From the NCBI GenBank assembly GCA_002471665.1, contig DKQK01000019.1, positions 1-22,544 of the forward strand: DNA of 22,544 bases, in the 5' to 3' direction. The translations under genes and the position numbers were made by a program. Positions within the stretch are counted from its first letter, which is position 1. The number at the start of each line of letters is the position of its first letter. Under the pieces are notes generated by a model. The model was not told the DNA's origin, ran no database searches, and was given only the letters and a program-made list of their open reading frames with translations. The DNA comes from Gammaproteobacteria bacterium UBA7310. GTDB lineage: Bacteria; Pseudomonadota; Gammaproteobacteria; Pseudomonadales; Ketobacteraceae. Below, in pieces: positions 15,494-22,402 of the stretch.

Positions 15494-16489
15494 ATGGATT
15501 TGCTGGACAAAGACACAATACAAGCAGCATTGCTAAGGTCCAGCAGCGAGATCCTCTCAGACAGCGGCCAGCCTGCCATTATTCTGGATCTTGCCAGTCT
15601 TTCAGAGATGGGCGCAGAGTTACTGTCCAGGCTGGCGGATTGGGCAGGTATGCAACCCTGCCCGATCATTGGCGTGGGATCCGAGGCCGCCGCCGCCGCC
15701 CATTGTGTGGATGTCATTGCCGAGACCCGCGCGGGCGCAAAACTGCTTGCCAAACGCATCGCCTCTTACCCGCAGGCCTCAACGGTGCTGGTCCAGGTGT
15801 TAAGAGCGGTGGAACACGTATCCCCGGCGCAAGGGCTTATTATCGAATCCCTGGCCTATGCAACCCTGCAGTCGGGTTTTGAATTCAAGCGCTGGCTTGA
15901 CCGGCAACCGCAGCAAAGTAATTCCGAATGTAACCCAGCAGACGGCCCCGCGATCAACGTAATCCGTGAGGGGGAACAGTTGAACCTGCAGCTCAATCGA
16001 CCGCAGAATGATAATGCCTATTCCGTGGAGATGCGCGATGCGTTGATGGAGGTACTGCAACTGGTGGAACTGGACAATACCATCAGAAAAGTCAACGTCA
16101 GCGCAGCGGGGCGTTGCTTTTGTACCGGTGGCGAACTAACGGAATTCGGCAAGGTGGAAACGCCCGCCAGCGCCCATCTGATTCGTTCACAGGTTTCGCC
16201 CGCCAGACTGCTGCTGACCAATGCAGATCGAATTCATTTTCATGTGCACAAGGCCTGTGTCGGCAGCGGGATTGAGCTGCCGGCCTGTGCCGGCCGGGTT
16301 ACCGCCTCAGCCAAAACCTTGTTCTGGTTACCGGAATTGTCCATGGGTTTAATCCCGGGGGCGGGAGGTTGTGTGAGTATCTCGCGCCGCATTGGTCGCC
16401 GGCGAACGGCATATCTGGTGTTGTCCGGAAAGAAAATCCAGGCCCCACAAGCGTTGGAGTGGGGCCTGATTGATGCCATAGAGGCGTAA
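15494..16489 (+). CDS. Enoyl-CoA hydratase/isomerase family protein, apparently circularly permuted
   Basis: Residues 152-331 are a crotonase core. The oxyanion-hole strands are GRCFCTGGELTEFG (206-219) and ACVGSGIELPA (254-264), and the candidate catalytic acids are E261 and E281 (LPELSMGLIPGAGG). The core stops at residue 331 (WGLIDAIEA), just where ordinary crotonases continue into C-terminal helices. Instead residues 1-135 precede it and include GLIIESLAYATLQSGFEFKRWL (114-135), which resembles a crotonase C-terminal helix, so the domain looks permuted. I recall similar proteins in actinobacteria beside CoA-transferases and amidohydrolases like those at 18-21 kb. It likely hydrates or isomerises an acyl-CoA of unknown structure. 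It starts 10 nt after folK and may be in that operon, although its function fits the right-hand cluster. Confidence 0.82.
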   Translation: MDLLDKDTIQAALLRSSSEILSDSGQPAIILDLASLSEMGAELLSRLADWAGMQPCPIIGVGSEAAAAAHCVDVIAETRAGAKLLAKRIASYPQASTVLVQVLRAVEHVSPAQGLIIESLAYATLQSGFEFKRWLDRQPQQSNSECNPADGPAINVIREGEQLNLQLNRPQNDNAYSVEMRDALMEVLQLVELDNTIRKVNVSAAGRCFCTGGELTEFGKVETPASAHLIRSQVSPARLLLTNADRIHFHVHKACVGSGIELPACAGRVTASAKTLFWLPELSMGLIPGAGGCVSISRRIGRRRTAYLVLSGKKIQAPQALEWGLIDAIEA

Positions 16490-16791
16490 AATTCAGTACC
16501 CGCTTACGCTCTGTTGCTCTATAAACTGATTCCCTACCACACCCGGTCATATTCGGTTTTCAATAGACTTGTTTCACTTTCGATATAAAAGCTACTGGCG
16601 TTGGATCTGCTGAGATCATAGCCTGATAACTTGTACGCCAACAAAAACAATAAACGGGATAAATCTCATGACACAGCTTGATTCGACGGCGGGCGCCCGC
16701 CATCTACCTTCTCGGATTTGCACGCCGGGTGATTGGACGTTGATGTAAAAAAATTGAATACGCTTTTGGACTAAAGCCTGGAGTTATCATA
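16490..16791. other. 302-nt intergenic region before the hydrolase lipoprotein
   Basis: No gene is supported. A 26-codon frame (16668-16748) has no clear ribosome site or family resemblance. A perfect 14-bp GC-rich palindrome lies at 16688-16701. I see no clear terminator for the crotonase gene and no promoter with well-spaced hexamers, though TATAAA at 16584-16589 could be a -10. Confidence 0.5.
16688..16701. repeat. Perfect 14-bp palindrome GGCGGGCGCCCGCC
   Basis: This self-complementary, fully G+C stretch sits in otherwise AT-leaning intergenic DNA about 100 nt upstream of the hydrolase gene. It could be a protein-binding site. As RNA it lacks loop bases, so hairpin formation would cost central pairs. 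Confidence 0.55.
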
Positions 16792-18252
16792 ATGAACAAT
16801 CTTAAGAGCAGGTTGCTTGCCACCGTAATGACCCTTTGCGTTGCTGTATCCGGTTGTAAACAAGTTATACCAGAGCAGGGTTTGGTGCCCGGAATTCCCT
16901 GGTTGCTTGGCTCAACCCTCATACAACTCAAACCCTTTGGATACGAAAAGGCCGAGTATTTTGTCACCGGTACTGCCCGCAGCTATGTCAGCTCAAATCC
17001 GCTTACACTGGACGGCAAGTGGATGGTAGAGCCTGATGAAGAAGCCGAATTCAAAACCAGAATGGTGGTTTACCGCCCCAGTGATCCGACAAAGTTCAAC
17101 GGCACGGTCATCATCGAGTGGTTGAATGTAAGCGGTGGTACCGAGGCATCATCCGAATGGATCATGGCACATACTGAGCTGATGCGAAGCGGCTATGCAT
17201 GGATTGGCGTGTCGGCCCAAAAGTCCGGGATAGATGGTAACGGGGTACAGGTGCTCGCCCTGTCGCTGCCGCTGAAAACGATCAACCCCCGGCGGTATAG
17301 TACGCTGGTTCATCCGGGAGATAAATTTTCCTATGATATTTTCTCTCAGGTAGCAAAAGCCGTTATCGACCCGCAGGATTTCAATCCACTGGGGGAGCTG
17401 ACGCTGGAACGCGCCATTGCTTCAGGTGAATCACAGTCTGCAGATTATTTGCTTACGTATGTCAATGCCATCGCGCCACGGGAGAACCTTTTTGATGGCT
17501 ATCTGATTCACAGCCGGATTCACGGATCAGCGCCATTGACACCTGACCCTTTGGCAAGCGATTTGAATTTTGAATCCCGGGACTCAGTGCAGGTGCGCGA
17601 TGACCTGCCGGTGCCGGTATTGATACTGCAAACCGAAACCGATCTGACCATATTGGGCTCCTACCCGGACCGGCAGCCCGATACCGATAGGTTTCGTCTG
17701 TGGGAGGTAGCCGGATCCGCCCATGCCGATCGCTACGTTGGCAATCTTGGATTGGTGGATAAAGGGGATAACCCAAATGTTGCGGCGGTGGTGGAAAGCC
17801 GTTACGCGGTCCCGGTGCTTGTGAAATGCGATGAGCCAGTGAACTCCGGCCCGCAGCATTTTGTGGTAAAGGCCGCTATCGCCGCGCTGGACAGCTGGAT
17901 CCGTAGCGGAGTGCCGCCAACACCGGCAGAAAGACTGGCCGTTGATGAATTAACCGCTACGATCATTCGTGATGAATATGGCAACGCGTTGGGAGGAATA
18001 CGTACCCCCTACGTGGATGTTCCCGTGGCGGCGCTGTCAGGAGAGGGGCAGCCCGGCGACGTGTTCTGTGCCATCTATGGAACAACCCGGCTGCTTGACG
18101 ACGACACATTGGCTTCGCTGTACCCAAGTAATGCAGACTATGTGGAAGCGGTGTCCGATTCAGTTGACAGTGCGGTCAGCAAAGGGTTTCTGCTTGAACC
18201 GGATGGTGACCTGATCAAAGCGTGGGCTGAGCTTTCTGGTATTGGAGACTGA
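16792..18252 (+). CDS. Alpha/beta-hydrolase domain lipoprotein (Abhydrolase_10-like)
   Basis: A 486-aa exported protein with a lipobox V19-S20-G21-C22, so probably anchored to the outer membrane or periplasmic face. The fold resembles the alpha/beta-hydrolase_10 family: VIIEWLNVSGGTEASSEW (106-123), nucleophile elbow G212-E-S214-Q-S216, likely acid near E282/D284 (LQTETDL), and catalytic His H311 (VAGSAHAD). This GxSxS elbow is normal for the family in place of GxSxG. It probably hydrolyses esters or related acyl compounds outside the cytoplasm; the substrate is unknown. GGAG lies 8 nt before ATG 16792. Its last 38 nt overlap the convergent amidohydrolase gene. Neighbouring CoA enzymes suggest it releases a substrate they process. 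Confidence 0.85.
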   Translation: MNNLKSRLLATVMTLCVAVSGCKQVIPEQGLVPGIPWLLGSTLIQLKPFGYEKAEYFVTGTARSYVSSNPLTLDGKWMVEPDEEAEFKTRMVVYRPSDPTKFNGTVIIEWLNVSGGTEASSEWIMAHTELMRSGYAWIGVSAQKSGIDGNGVQVLALSLPLKTINPRRYSTLVHPGDKFSYDIFSQVAKAVIDPQDFNPLGELTLERAIASGESQSADYLLTYVNAIAPRENLFDGYLIHSRIHGSAPLTPDPLASDLNFESRDSVQVRDDLPVPVLILQTETDLTILGSYPDRQPDTDRFRLWEVAGSAHADRYVGNLGLVDKGDNPNVAAVVESRYAVPVLVKCDEPVNSGPQHFVVKAAIAALDSWIRSGVPPTPAERLAVDELTATIIRDEYGNALGGIRTPYVDVPVAALSGEGQPGDVFCAIYGTTRLLDDDTLASLYPSNADYVEAVSDSVDSAVSKGFLLEPDGDLIKAWAELSGIGD

Positions 18253-19657
18253 TACAGTCCTGCTTTTGATAGACTGGAGTACCCTGATTAAATACCAGTT
18301 TAACATGATCGCTGTGCAGTGTTCTTCGTGCCAATAACCAGGGCCGATCCAACAAACAGAGATCGGCGGTGGCACCCACCTCAAGCTGACGAAATTTACC
18401 AGGTGAGTGAAGGCCGCCAAGGTAGAGAGCAAGCGCCTGTTCCGGGCTCAGCACTTCGTCGCCAGTCAACACGTGGCCGGAAGAGGTGCGGCGCGTGACC
18501 GCTGCCCGCATTGAACTCCAGGGATCAGGGCAGCCAAAGGGCGCATCAGAACTCCCTGCCAGCGCGATACCGCTATTGACGAAGGCAGCACAACGGTACA
18601 GGTGGGGCAGTGAATCCGCTGCCACGTCCTGCCGGTATGTGTCGCCTTTTCCAAATATAAATTGCGGCTGGGTCACCACCGTCAGGTCCAGAGCCTTTAT
18701 CTTTTCCAACAGATAGTCCGGGGTCACGGAGGCATGCTCAATACGGTCACCCTGAATGGTACCGGCATCTTCCAGTGCGGTAATACTGAACAGCATCTCG
18801 ATTTCCGTAACCGCGTGGATCGCCACCGCTACCCCGTGTTCATGGCTCAAGGTTATTCTATCCACCAAATCCTGCAGCGCAGGAAGCCGGCTTTCATGTA
18901 AATGAATTTTGACAGGCCCGGGCATCACACTGTCTGTTGGATTGGTTTGCGTGAAAGGTTTGTTCCTGGCCAGTTGAACGTGCTGCAGAAGGTTGTTCTG
19001 TTGTCTTAACCGCTTAAACAGTGAAAATGTTTCCTGATCATTGGATGGCGTCATATCAGAAAACGCGGTAATACCGAAAGCGGCCAAGCGGCGGCTGGCC
19101 TCAGCAACCGGCGGTAAATGACGGCCGAGCAGGTCTCCCAAGGATTGATCGGCATCGTAAAAACGTCCGCTTTCCAAGCTGCTTGTCGTTAACGGATGGT
19201 TGGAATTTTGCTGTTCCATGGCCAGTTTCAGCTGCTCAATGGCGGCAGAATTGTATATCCATAATCGCCCCGTTCGATGTTGTATTCGTACGGGGCGATG
19301 GTCGCAGCATTGGTCAATCCAGTGACGATCAATGTCGCCTGCCACACTTTCGTGGTATCCAAAACCTCTTAGCCAGGTGTCGCCTGGGGTTTGCCGCAAC
19401 AATTCAGCCAGCTGTATACCGTTAGCCACTTTCGATGGGCTGCAATCGATGGACGAAAGGGAAGCGGCGTAACTCAAAAAATGGATATGGTGATCCGTGA
19501 GACCCGGTAACAATGCGCCACCGGCAGCATCCACAACAGGCTCGCCATGCAAAGGCTGCAAGCGACCCATCTCCACAATGATGCTGCCATCAATTCTGAG
19601 ATCATACAAACCGACCTGATAAACTTCCGCATTAGTGATCAGCATTTCCAGCCACAT
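18215..19657 (-). CDS. YtcJ-like metal-dependent amidohydrolase (Amidohydro_3)
   Basis: A 480-aa amidohydrolase-superfamily protein. The N-terminal strand ends in PGLTDHHIHF with H57-x-H59 as metal ligands; other ligands are K250 (GPVKIHLHES), H281 (AIHAV), H308 (RIEHAS) and D371 (GSSDAPFG). The C-terminal small-domain return GKFRQLEVGATADLCLLD is present. No signal peptide, so cytosolic. The stretch WLRGFGYHESVAGDIDRHWIDQ with RIQHRTGRLW resembles actinobacterial amidohydrolases that I recall beside CoA-transferases and crotonases. It probably opens a cyclic amide, imide, lactone or similar ring, or cleaves an acyl group, on an unknown substrate. Start ATG 19657 or ATG 19645 (GGAA just before it). 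It follows the CoA-transferase by 82 nt with no hairpin, so co-transcription is likely. Confidence 0.85.
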   Translation of the reverse strand: MWLEMLITNAEVYQVGLYDLRIDGSIIVEMGRLQPLHGEPVVDAAGGALLPGLTDHHIHFLSYAASLSSIDCSPSKVANGIQLAELLRQTPGDTWLRGFGYHESVAGDIDRHWIDQCCDHRPVRIQHRTGRLWIYNSAAIEQLKLAMEQQNSNHPLTTSSLESGRFYDADQSLGDLLGRHLPPVAEASRRLAAFGITAFSDMTPSNDQETFSLFKRLRQQNNLLQHVQLARNKPFTQTNPTDSVMPGPVKIHLHESRLPALQDLVDRITLSHEHGVAVAIHAVTEIEMLFSITALEDAGTIQGDRIEHASVTPDYLLEKIKALDLTVVTQPQFIFGKGDTYRQDVAADSLPHLYRCAAFVNSGIALAGSSDAPFGCPDPWSSMRAAVTRRTSSGHVLTGDEVLSPEQALALYLGGLHSPGKFRQLEVGATADLCLLDRPWLLARRTLHSDHVKLVFNQGTPVYQKQDCISLQYQKAQPTL

Positions 19658-19739
19658 TCATTCTGTTGTTGTTTTTACTTTTTTGTTACCAAGCCCAATC
19701 AACCTATCACATTACTGCAGCGGGGTGCACACCAGGGCA

Positions 19740-20978
19740 TCAAACCAGGCTATTGCCAACAGTACCCGGCTCCTGAAACACACTTTCCGTATGTTGCCCG
19801 GGCATTGCCGTGGGCAAACGGGCCTGCCGCGCTCCCGCCGGGAACAGCGCGCCTAAGTCACGGCTATGACGAATCCAGCGGCGGCAGGATTCCAATACCT
19901 CATGCCGGTTCAGGCTCATCTCATTGTGCAGGCAACGGGCGGTGATTTCCTGAAGGGATAGTGCAATGAGTTCACTAGCACCAGTGCGGTAGGATTGCCA
20001 AGCATACAATGCCCCGTGAATGCCGGTTAGCGGGTCTGCTATTGCATCTCCCACAAACTGATAACGACCGGTAGCTTCGTACATTATCCGGCATAGCCCC
20101 GCCGCAGCCCCCGCATCATCACCAAACCCAATCCGCGAACCCTGCGGTTCAGTGCGGCCATAACCAGTGATGCTGAGCCAGACTCGGCCACGCTTTGCCT
20201 GCACCCAGCGTTCAGCATGAATACCCAGATGATGGAGGGCTCTGGGCCGGGATGCCTCGATTACTATATCCGCCCTGTCCATAAGCTGATGCAGTCGGTG
20301 GATTCCGAACTCTGAACCAAAATCCAGTACCACCGACTCTTTGCCCTGATTCATCAATTGATAGAAGAGGGGGTTGCCTTCACGGGCGCCATCGTACCGG
20401 TTACTGCCTTCGACTTTAATCACACGGCATCCGGCAGCTTGCAGCAAACTGCCGCACAGGGGCCCGGCCCAGAGCGAAGACAGATCCACCACCAAAGGCT
20501 GCGTGAACCTACCGGTTTGCTGCGGTTGCCAGTCTGCACCAAGCTCAATTTTGGCCAGCGGCTCCATCGGTGGCGGAGGCAGCAGGTCCGCCCGGGCGGC
20601 CGCCAGGCCCAGGAAATGAGCCTGGCGGAGCAATGGGCCCACCTCGAGATCCCGGCAGATCGTAGCCAGAAGCGGCCATTGATTGGCGGCAACGTTCAGG
20701 TGATCGATCCAGGGGCCCAACCACGCCGGGATAAGTTCCCAATCGGAAGAGCGGGGCAAATTAATGGCCAGAACACCATCTCTGCACTGTACAAGATGGC
20801 AGCTACCGCCAGGACTGAAGCCGTGCTTAGGCTTAAGGCCTAAAATAGCAGCGCGCTCATACAGAAGCTGGGAGCCTGATACTAAACCTTTGGTTAAGGG
20901 TGCTATGCGGGTAAAGCGATTAAGTGCCTCATTGGCGCTGTTGGCCAGGGGCAGCAAATCCAAAACACTCTGAGTCAT
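19740..20978 (-). CDS. Family III (CaiB/BaiF) CoA-transferase, apparently circularly permuted
   Basis: A 412-aa CoA-transferase-like protein. The segment that opens ordinary family III enzymes, PLVVDLSSLWAGPLCGSLL then CRVIKVEG, appears only at residues 161-191. It is followed by DFGSEFG, ADIVIEASRPRALHHLG, WLSITGYGRTEP and GFGDDAGAAAGL (284-295), which holds the likely catalytic Asp (D287 or D288). Residues 57-90 (GGSCHLVQCRDGVLAINLPR...), which resemble the mid-protein small domain, come first. The order therefore suggests circular permutation; I recall similar actinobacterial proteins. It should move CoA between an acyl-CoA and a carboxylic acid. I take ATG 20978, where family-like sequence begins; the frame extends to 21038. 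Palindromic operator sites lie upstream, shared with the divergent SDR. Confidence 0.82.
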   Translation of the reverse strand: MTQSVLDLLPLANSANEALNRFTRIAPLTKGLVSGSQLLYERAAILGLKPKHGFSPGGSCHLVQCRDGVLAINLPRSSDWELIPAWLGPWIDHLNVAANQWPLLATICRDLEVGPLLRQAHFLGLAAARADLLPPPPMEPLAKIELGADWQPQQTGRFTQPLVVDLSSLWAGPLCGSLLQAAGCRVIKVEGSNRYDGAREGNPLFYQLMNQGKESVVLDFGSEFGIHRLHQLMDRADIVIEASRPRALHHLGIHAERWVQAKRGRVWLSITGYGRTEPQGSRIGFGDDAGAAAGLCRIMYEATGRYQFVGDAIADPLTGIHGALYAWQSYRTGASELIALSLQEITARCLHNEMSLNRHEVLESCRRWIRHSRDLGALFPAGARQARLPTAMPGQHTESVFQEPGTVGNSLV

Positions 20979-21074
20979 GTTCAGAAAGCTAATACTGGCT
21001 GAGTACAAATACAAGGCACTATTTGTAACCCCGCCCACCCCGGCAAACCGGTTTCGGGGATGATTGCACCGAAT

Positions 21075-21094
21075 TTATATGTCCGGACATATAA
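21075..21094. promoter_or_regulatory. Operator a: perfect 20-bp palindrome
   Basis: TTATATGTCCGGACATATAA is self-complementary over all 20 positions. It lies between the divergent CoA-transferase and SDR genes, about 100 nt upstream of the CoA-transferase start. Length and symmetry fit a dimeric (for example TetR- or GntR-type) repressor. It is the best copy of a motif seen at least four times in this region. Confidence 0.75.
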
Positions 21095-21174
21095 TTATAT
21101 TATTGATGATGGCATAGTGTCCTGATTCTATTTATTCCGCCTGTTACGCCTTGCAGTGCATCCTATTTCATTAT

Positions 21175-21186
21175 TTATCCGGACAA
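21175..21186. promoter_or_regulatory. Operator b: imperfect copy TTATCCGGACAA
   Basis: It shares the TCCGGA core and the GGACA right arm with operator a, with one mismatch in the left arm. It sits immediately upstream of the candidate -35 of the SDR gene, 96 bp centre to centre from operator a. Confidence 0.5.
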
Positions 21187-21189
21187 CTA

Positions 21190-21219
21190 TTCACAACCTA
21201 CAACATTTGAAGATATACT
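21190..21219 (+). promoter_or_regulatory. Candidate promoter for the SDR gene
   Basis: TTCACA (21190-21195) and TATACT (21214-21219) are 18 nt apart, each one mismatch from sigma-70 consensus. The start would be near 21226, 25 nt before the ATG. Operator b abuts its upstream side. Confidence 0.5.
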
Positions 21220-21250
21220 GGCACGAAACAACGATTAACAGGGATTCCCC

Positions 21251-22162
21251 ATGACAGAACTTAGATTCGATAACCGTGTCGCGGTTATAACCGGCGCCGG
21301 AAGAGGGCTTGGAGCGGCTTACGCCAGATTATTGGCCTCTCGTGGTGCAAAAATCGTTGTCAACGATCCGGGCGTGAGCATGGGCGGCGACGGTGGCGAC
21401 GCCGGACCAGCCCAGCAAGTGGTGGATGAGATCATCGCAGCCGGTGGTACCGCCATCGCCAATACGGACAGCGTGGCAACACCGGAGGGTGGAGCCGCCA
21501 TAGTCGAAGCTGCGCTCAAGGAATATGGCAGCGTCGATATACTGATTCACAACGCCGGCATCGTGCGGCGCGGGCCACTTAAAGAATTGTCATACGAAGA
21601 TTTTGAAAGCGTGCTTGATGTTCACCTAAGGGGCGGTTTTCACGTCGTCCGTGCGGCGTTTCCCCGCATGTGTGACGCGCGCTACGGCAGAATCATCCTG
21701 ACCGGCTCCATCAATGGCCTGTATGGTAATCGTGATGTGGTGAACTACAGTGTGGCGAAGGCCGGTCTGATTGGACTATCCAATGTGGCTGCCATAGAAG
21801 GGGAAGAGTTCAACATCAAGAGCAACATTATTCTGCCCGGTGCGGTCACCCGCATGGCAGAGGGGCTGGATACCAGTAAATTTCCACCCATGGATCCGGA
21901 ATTGGTTGCACCGGCCGTAGCTTGGATGGCGCACGAATCCTGCACCCTGAGTGGCGAAATGCTGGTATCCATCGCCGGACGCATGGCACGCGCCTACGCC
22001 GCTGAAACCCGGGGTGTTCATCGACCGGAATGGACTATCGAAGACGTTGCCGCAGAGATAGAGGCAATATGCGATACCCATGCACCTCTTCGGTTTCCCC
22101 CTGTTCCCACAGGTCATTTGGATCATTTGCGATACAGCTTCGAAATGGCCTCCAAAAACTAG
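21251..22162 (+). CDS. SDR oxidoreductase of the MFE-2 / (3R)-hydroxyacyl-CoA dehydrogenase type
   Basis: A 303-aa short-chain dehydrogenase. Cofactor motif T14-G-A-G-R-G-L-G21, D39 after the second strand (NAD preference likely), N101-A-G, and catalytic S153, Y166 and K170. The stretch VVNDPGVSMGGDGGDAGPAQQVVDEIIAAGG (37-67) is the long second-strand loop typical of the dehydrogenase domain of peroxisomal-type multifunctional enzyme 2 (17-beta-HSD type 4), here without its hydratase domain. It probably oxidises a 3-hydroxyacyl-CoA in beta-oxidation of an unusual acyl chain or ring-cleavage product. CAGGGA precedes ATG 21251. It is flanked on both sides by the palindromic operator motif and is divergent from the CoA-transferase, with which it likely shares regulation. 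Confidence 0.9.
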   Translation: MTELRFDNRVAVITGAGRGLGAAYARLLASRGAKIVVNDPGVSMGGDGGDAGPAQQVVDEIIAAGGTAIANTDSVATPEGGAAIVEAALKEYGSVDILIHNAGIVRRGPLKELSYEDFESVLDVHLRGGFHVVRAAFPRMCDARYGRIILTGSINGLYGNRDVVNYSVAKAGLIGLSNVAAIEGEEFNIKSNIILPGAVTRMAEGLDTSKFPPMDPELVAPAVAWMAHESCTLSGEMLVSIAGRMARAYAAETRGVHRPEWTIEDVAAEIEAICDTHAPLRFPPVPTGHLDHLRYSFEMASKN

Positions 22163-22200
22163 GCTGCCCCCCCCTTTAAACGGCTTGCCTCACAAAGCTT

Positions 22201-22239
22201 GCCCGACCCTATCGAGCTTTTTAGGGTCGGGCTTTTTTT
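22201..22239 (+). terminator. Rho-independent terminator after the SDR gene
   Basis: A perfect 10-bp stem, GCCCGACCCT (22201-22210) with AGGGTCGGGC (22223-22232), has a 12-nt loop and is followed by seven T. It lies 38 nt after the SDR stop. Confidence 0.92.
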
Positions 22240-22265
22240 GGGGTCGGGCTTTTTCGGCCGACCCC
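22240..22265. repeat. Duplicated terminator arm forming a second hairpin
   Basis: GGGTCGGGCTTTTT at 22224-22237 recurs at 22241-22254 (17-bp period). The second copy can pair with the first terminator's 5' arm or, as GGGGTCGG (22240-22247), with CCGACCCC (22258-22265). It looks like a partial duplication of the terminator giving alternative folds. Confidence 0.75.
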
Positions 22266-22311
22266 ATCTGCGGAAACCGCGTGCTGGGCGCCAACGGACA
22301 AGCAGATTGAA

Positions 22312-22327
22312 TTGTCCGGACATATAA
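22312..22327. promoter_or_regulatory. Operator c: TTGTCCGGACATATAA
   Basis: A perfect 10-bp inner palindrome TGTCCGGACA, with a right arm (CATATAA) identical to operator a. It lies beyond the SDR terminators, so it probably serves a gene past the right edge. Confidence 0.65.
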
Positions 22328-22340
22328 GTATTCTATTTAT

Positions 22341-22362
22341 CTCATAACAACCTCATAACAAC
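22341..22362. repeat. Tandem 11-bp direct repeat CTCATAACAAC x2
   Basis: Two identical 11-bp units sit head to tail (22341-22351 and 22352-22362), one DNA helical turn apart, between operators c and d. This could be a direct-repeat activator site or simple slippage. Confidence 0.6.
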
Positions 22363-22385
22363 CGCATTTGACCAAAATAATAAAA

Positions 22386-22402
22386 TATATCTGGACATAT
22401 TA
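22386..22402. promoter_or_regulatory. Operator d: degenerate half-site copy
   Basis: TATATCTGGACATATTA keeps the right arm GGACATAT of the motif, while the left arm is degraded. It is 75 bp centre to centre from operator c. It is weaker than the other copies but in the same arrangement (two sites per promoter region). Confidence 0.4.

Noticed and set aside
16668..16748. 26-codon frame MTQLDSTAG... as a possible small peptide gene
   Set aside because: No clear ribosome site or family resemblance, and it contains the palindrome; chance frame is more likely.
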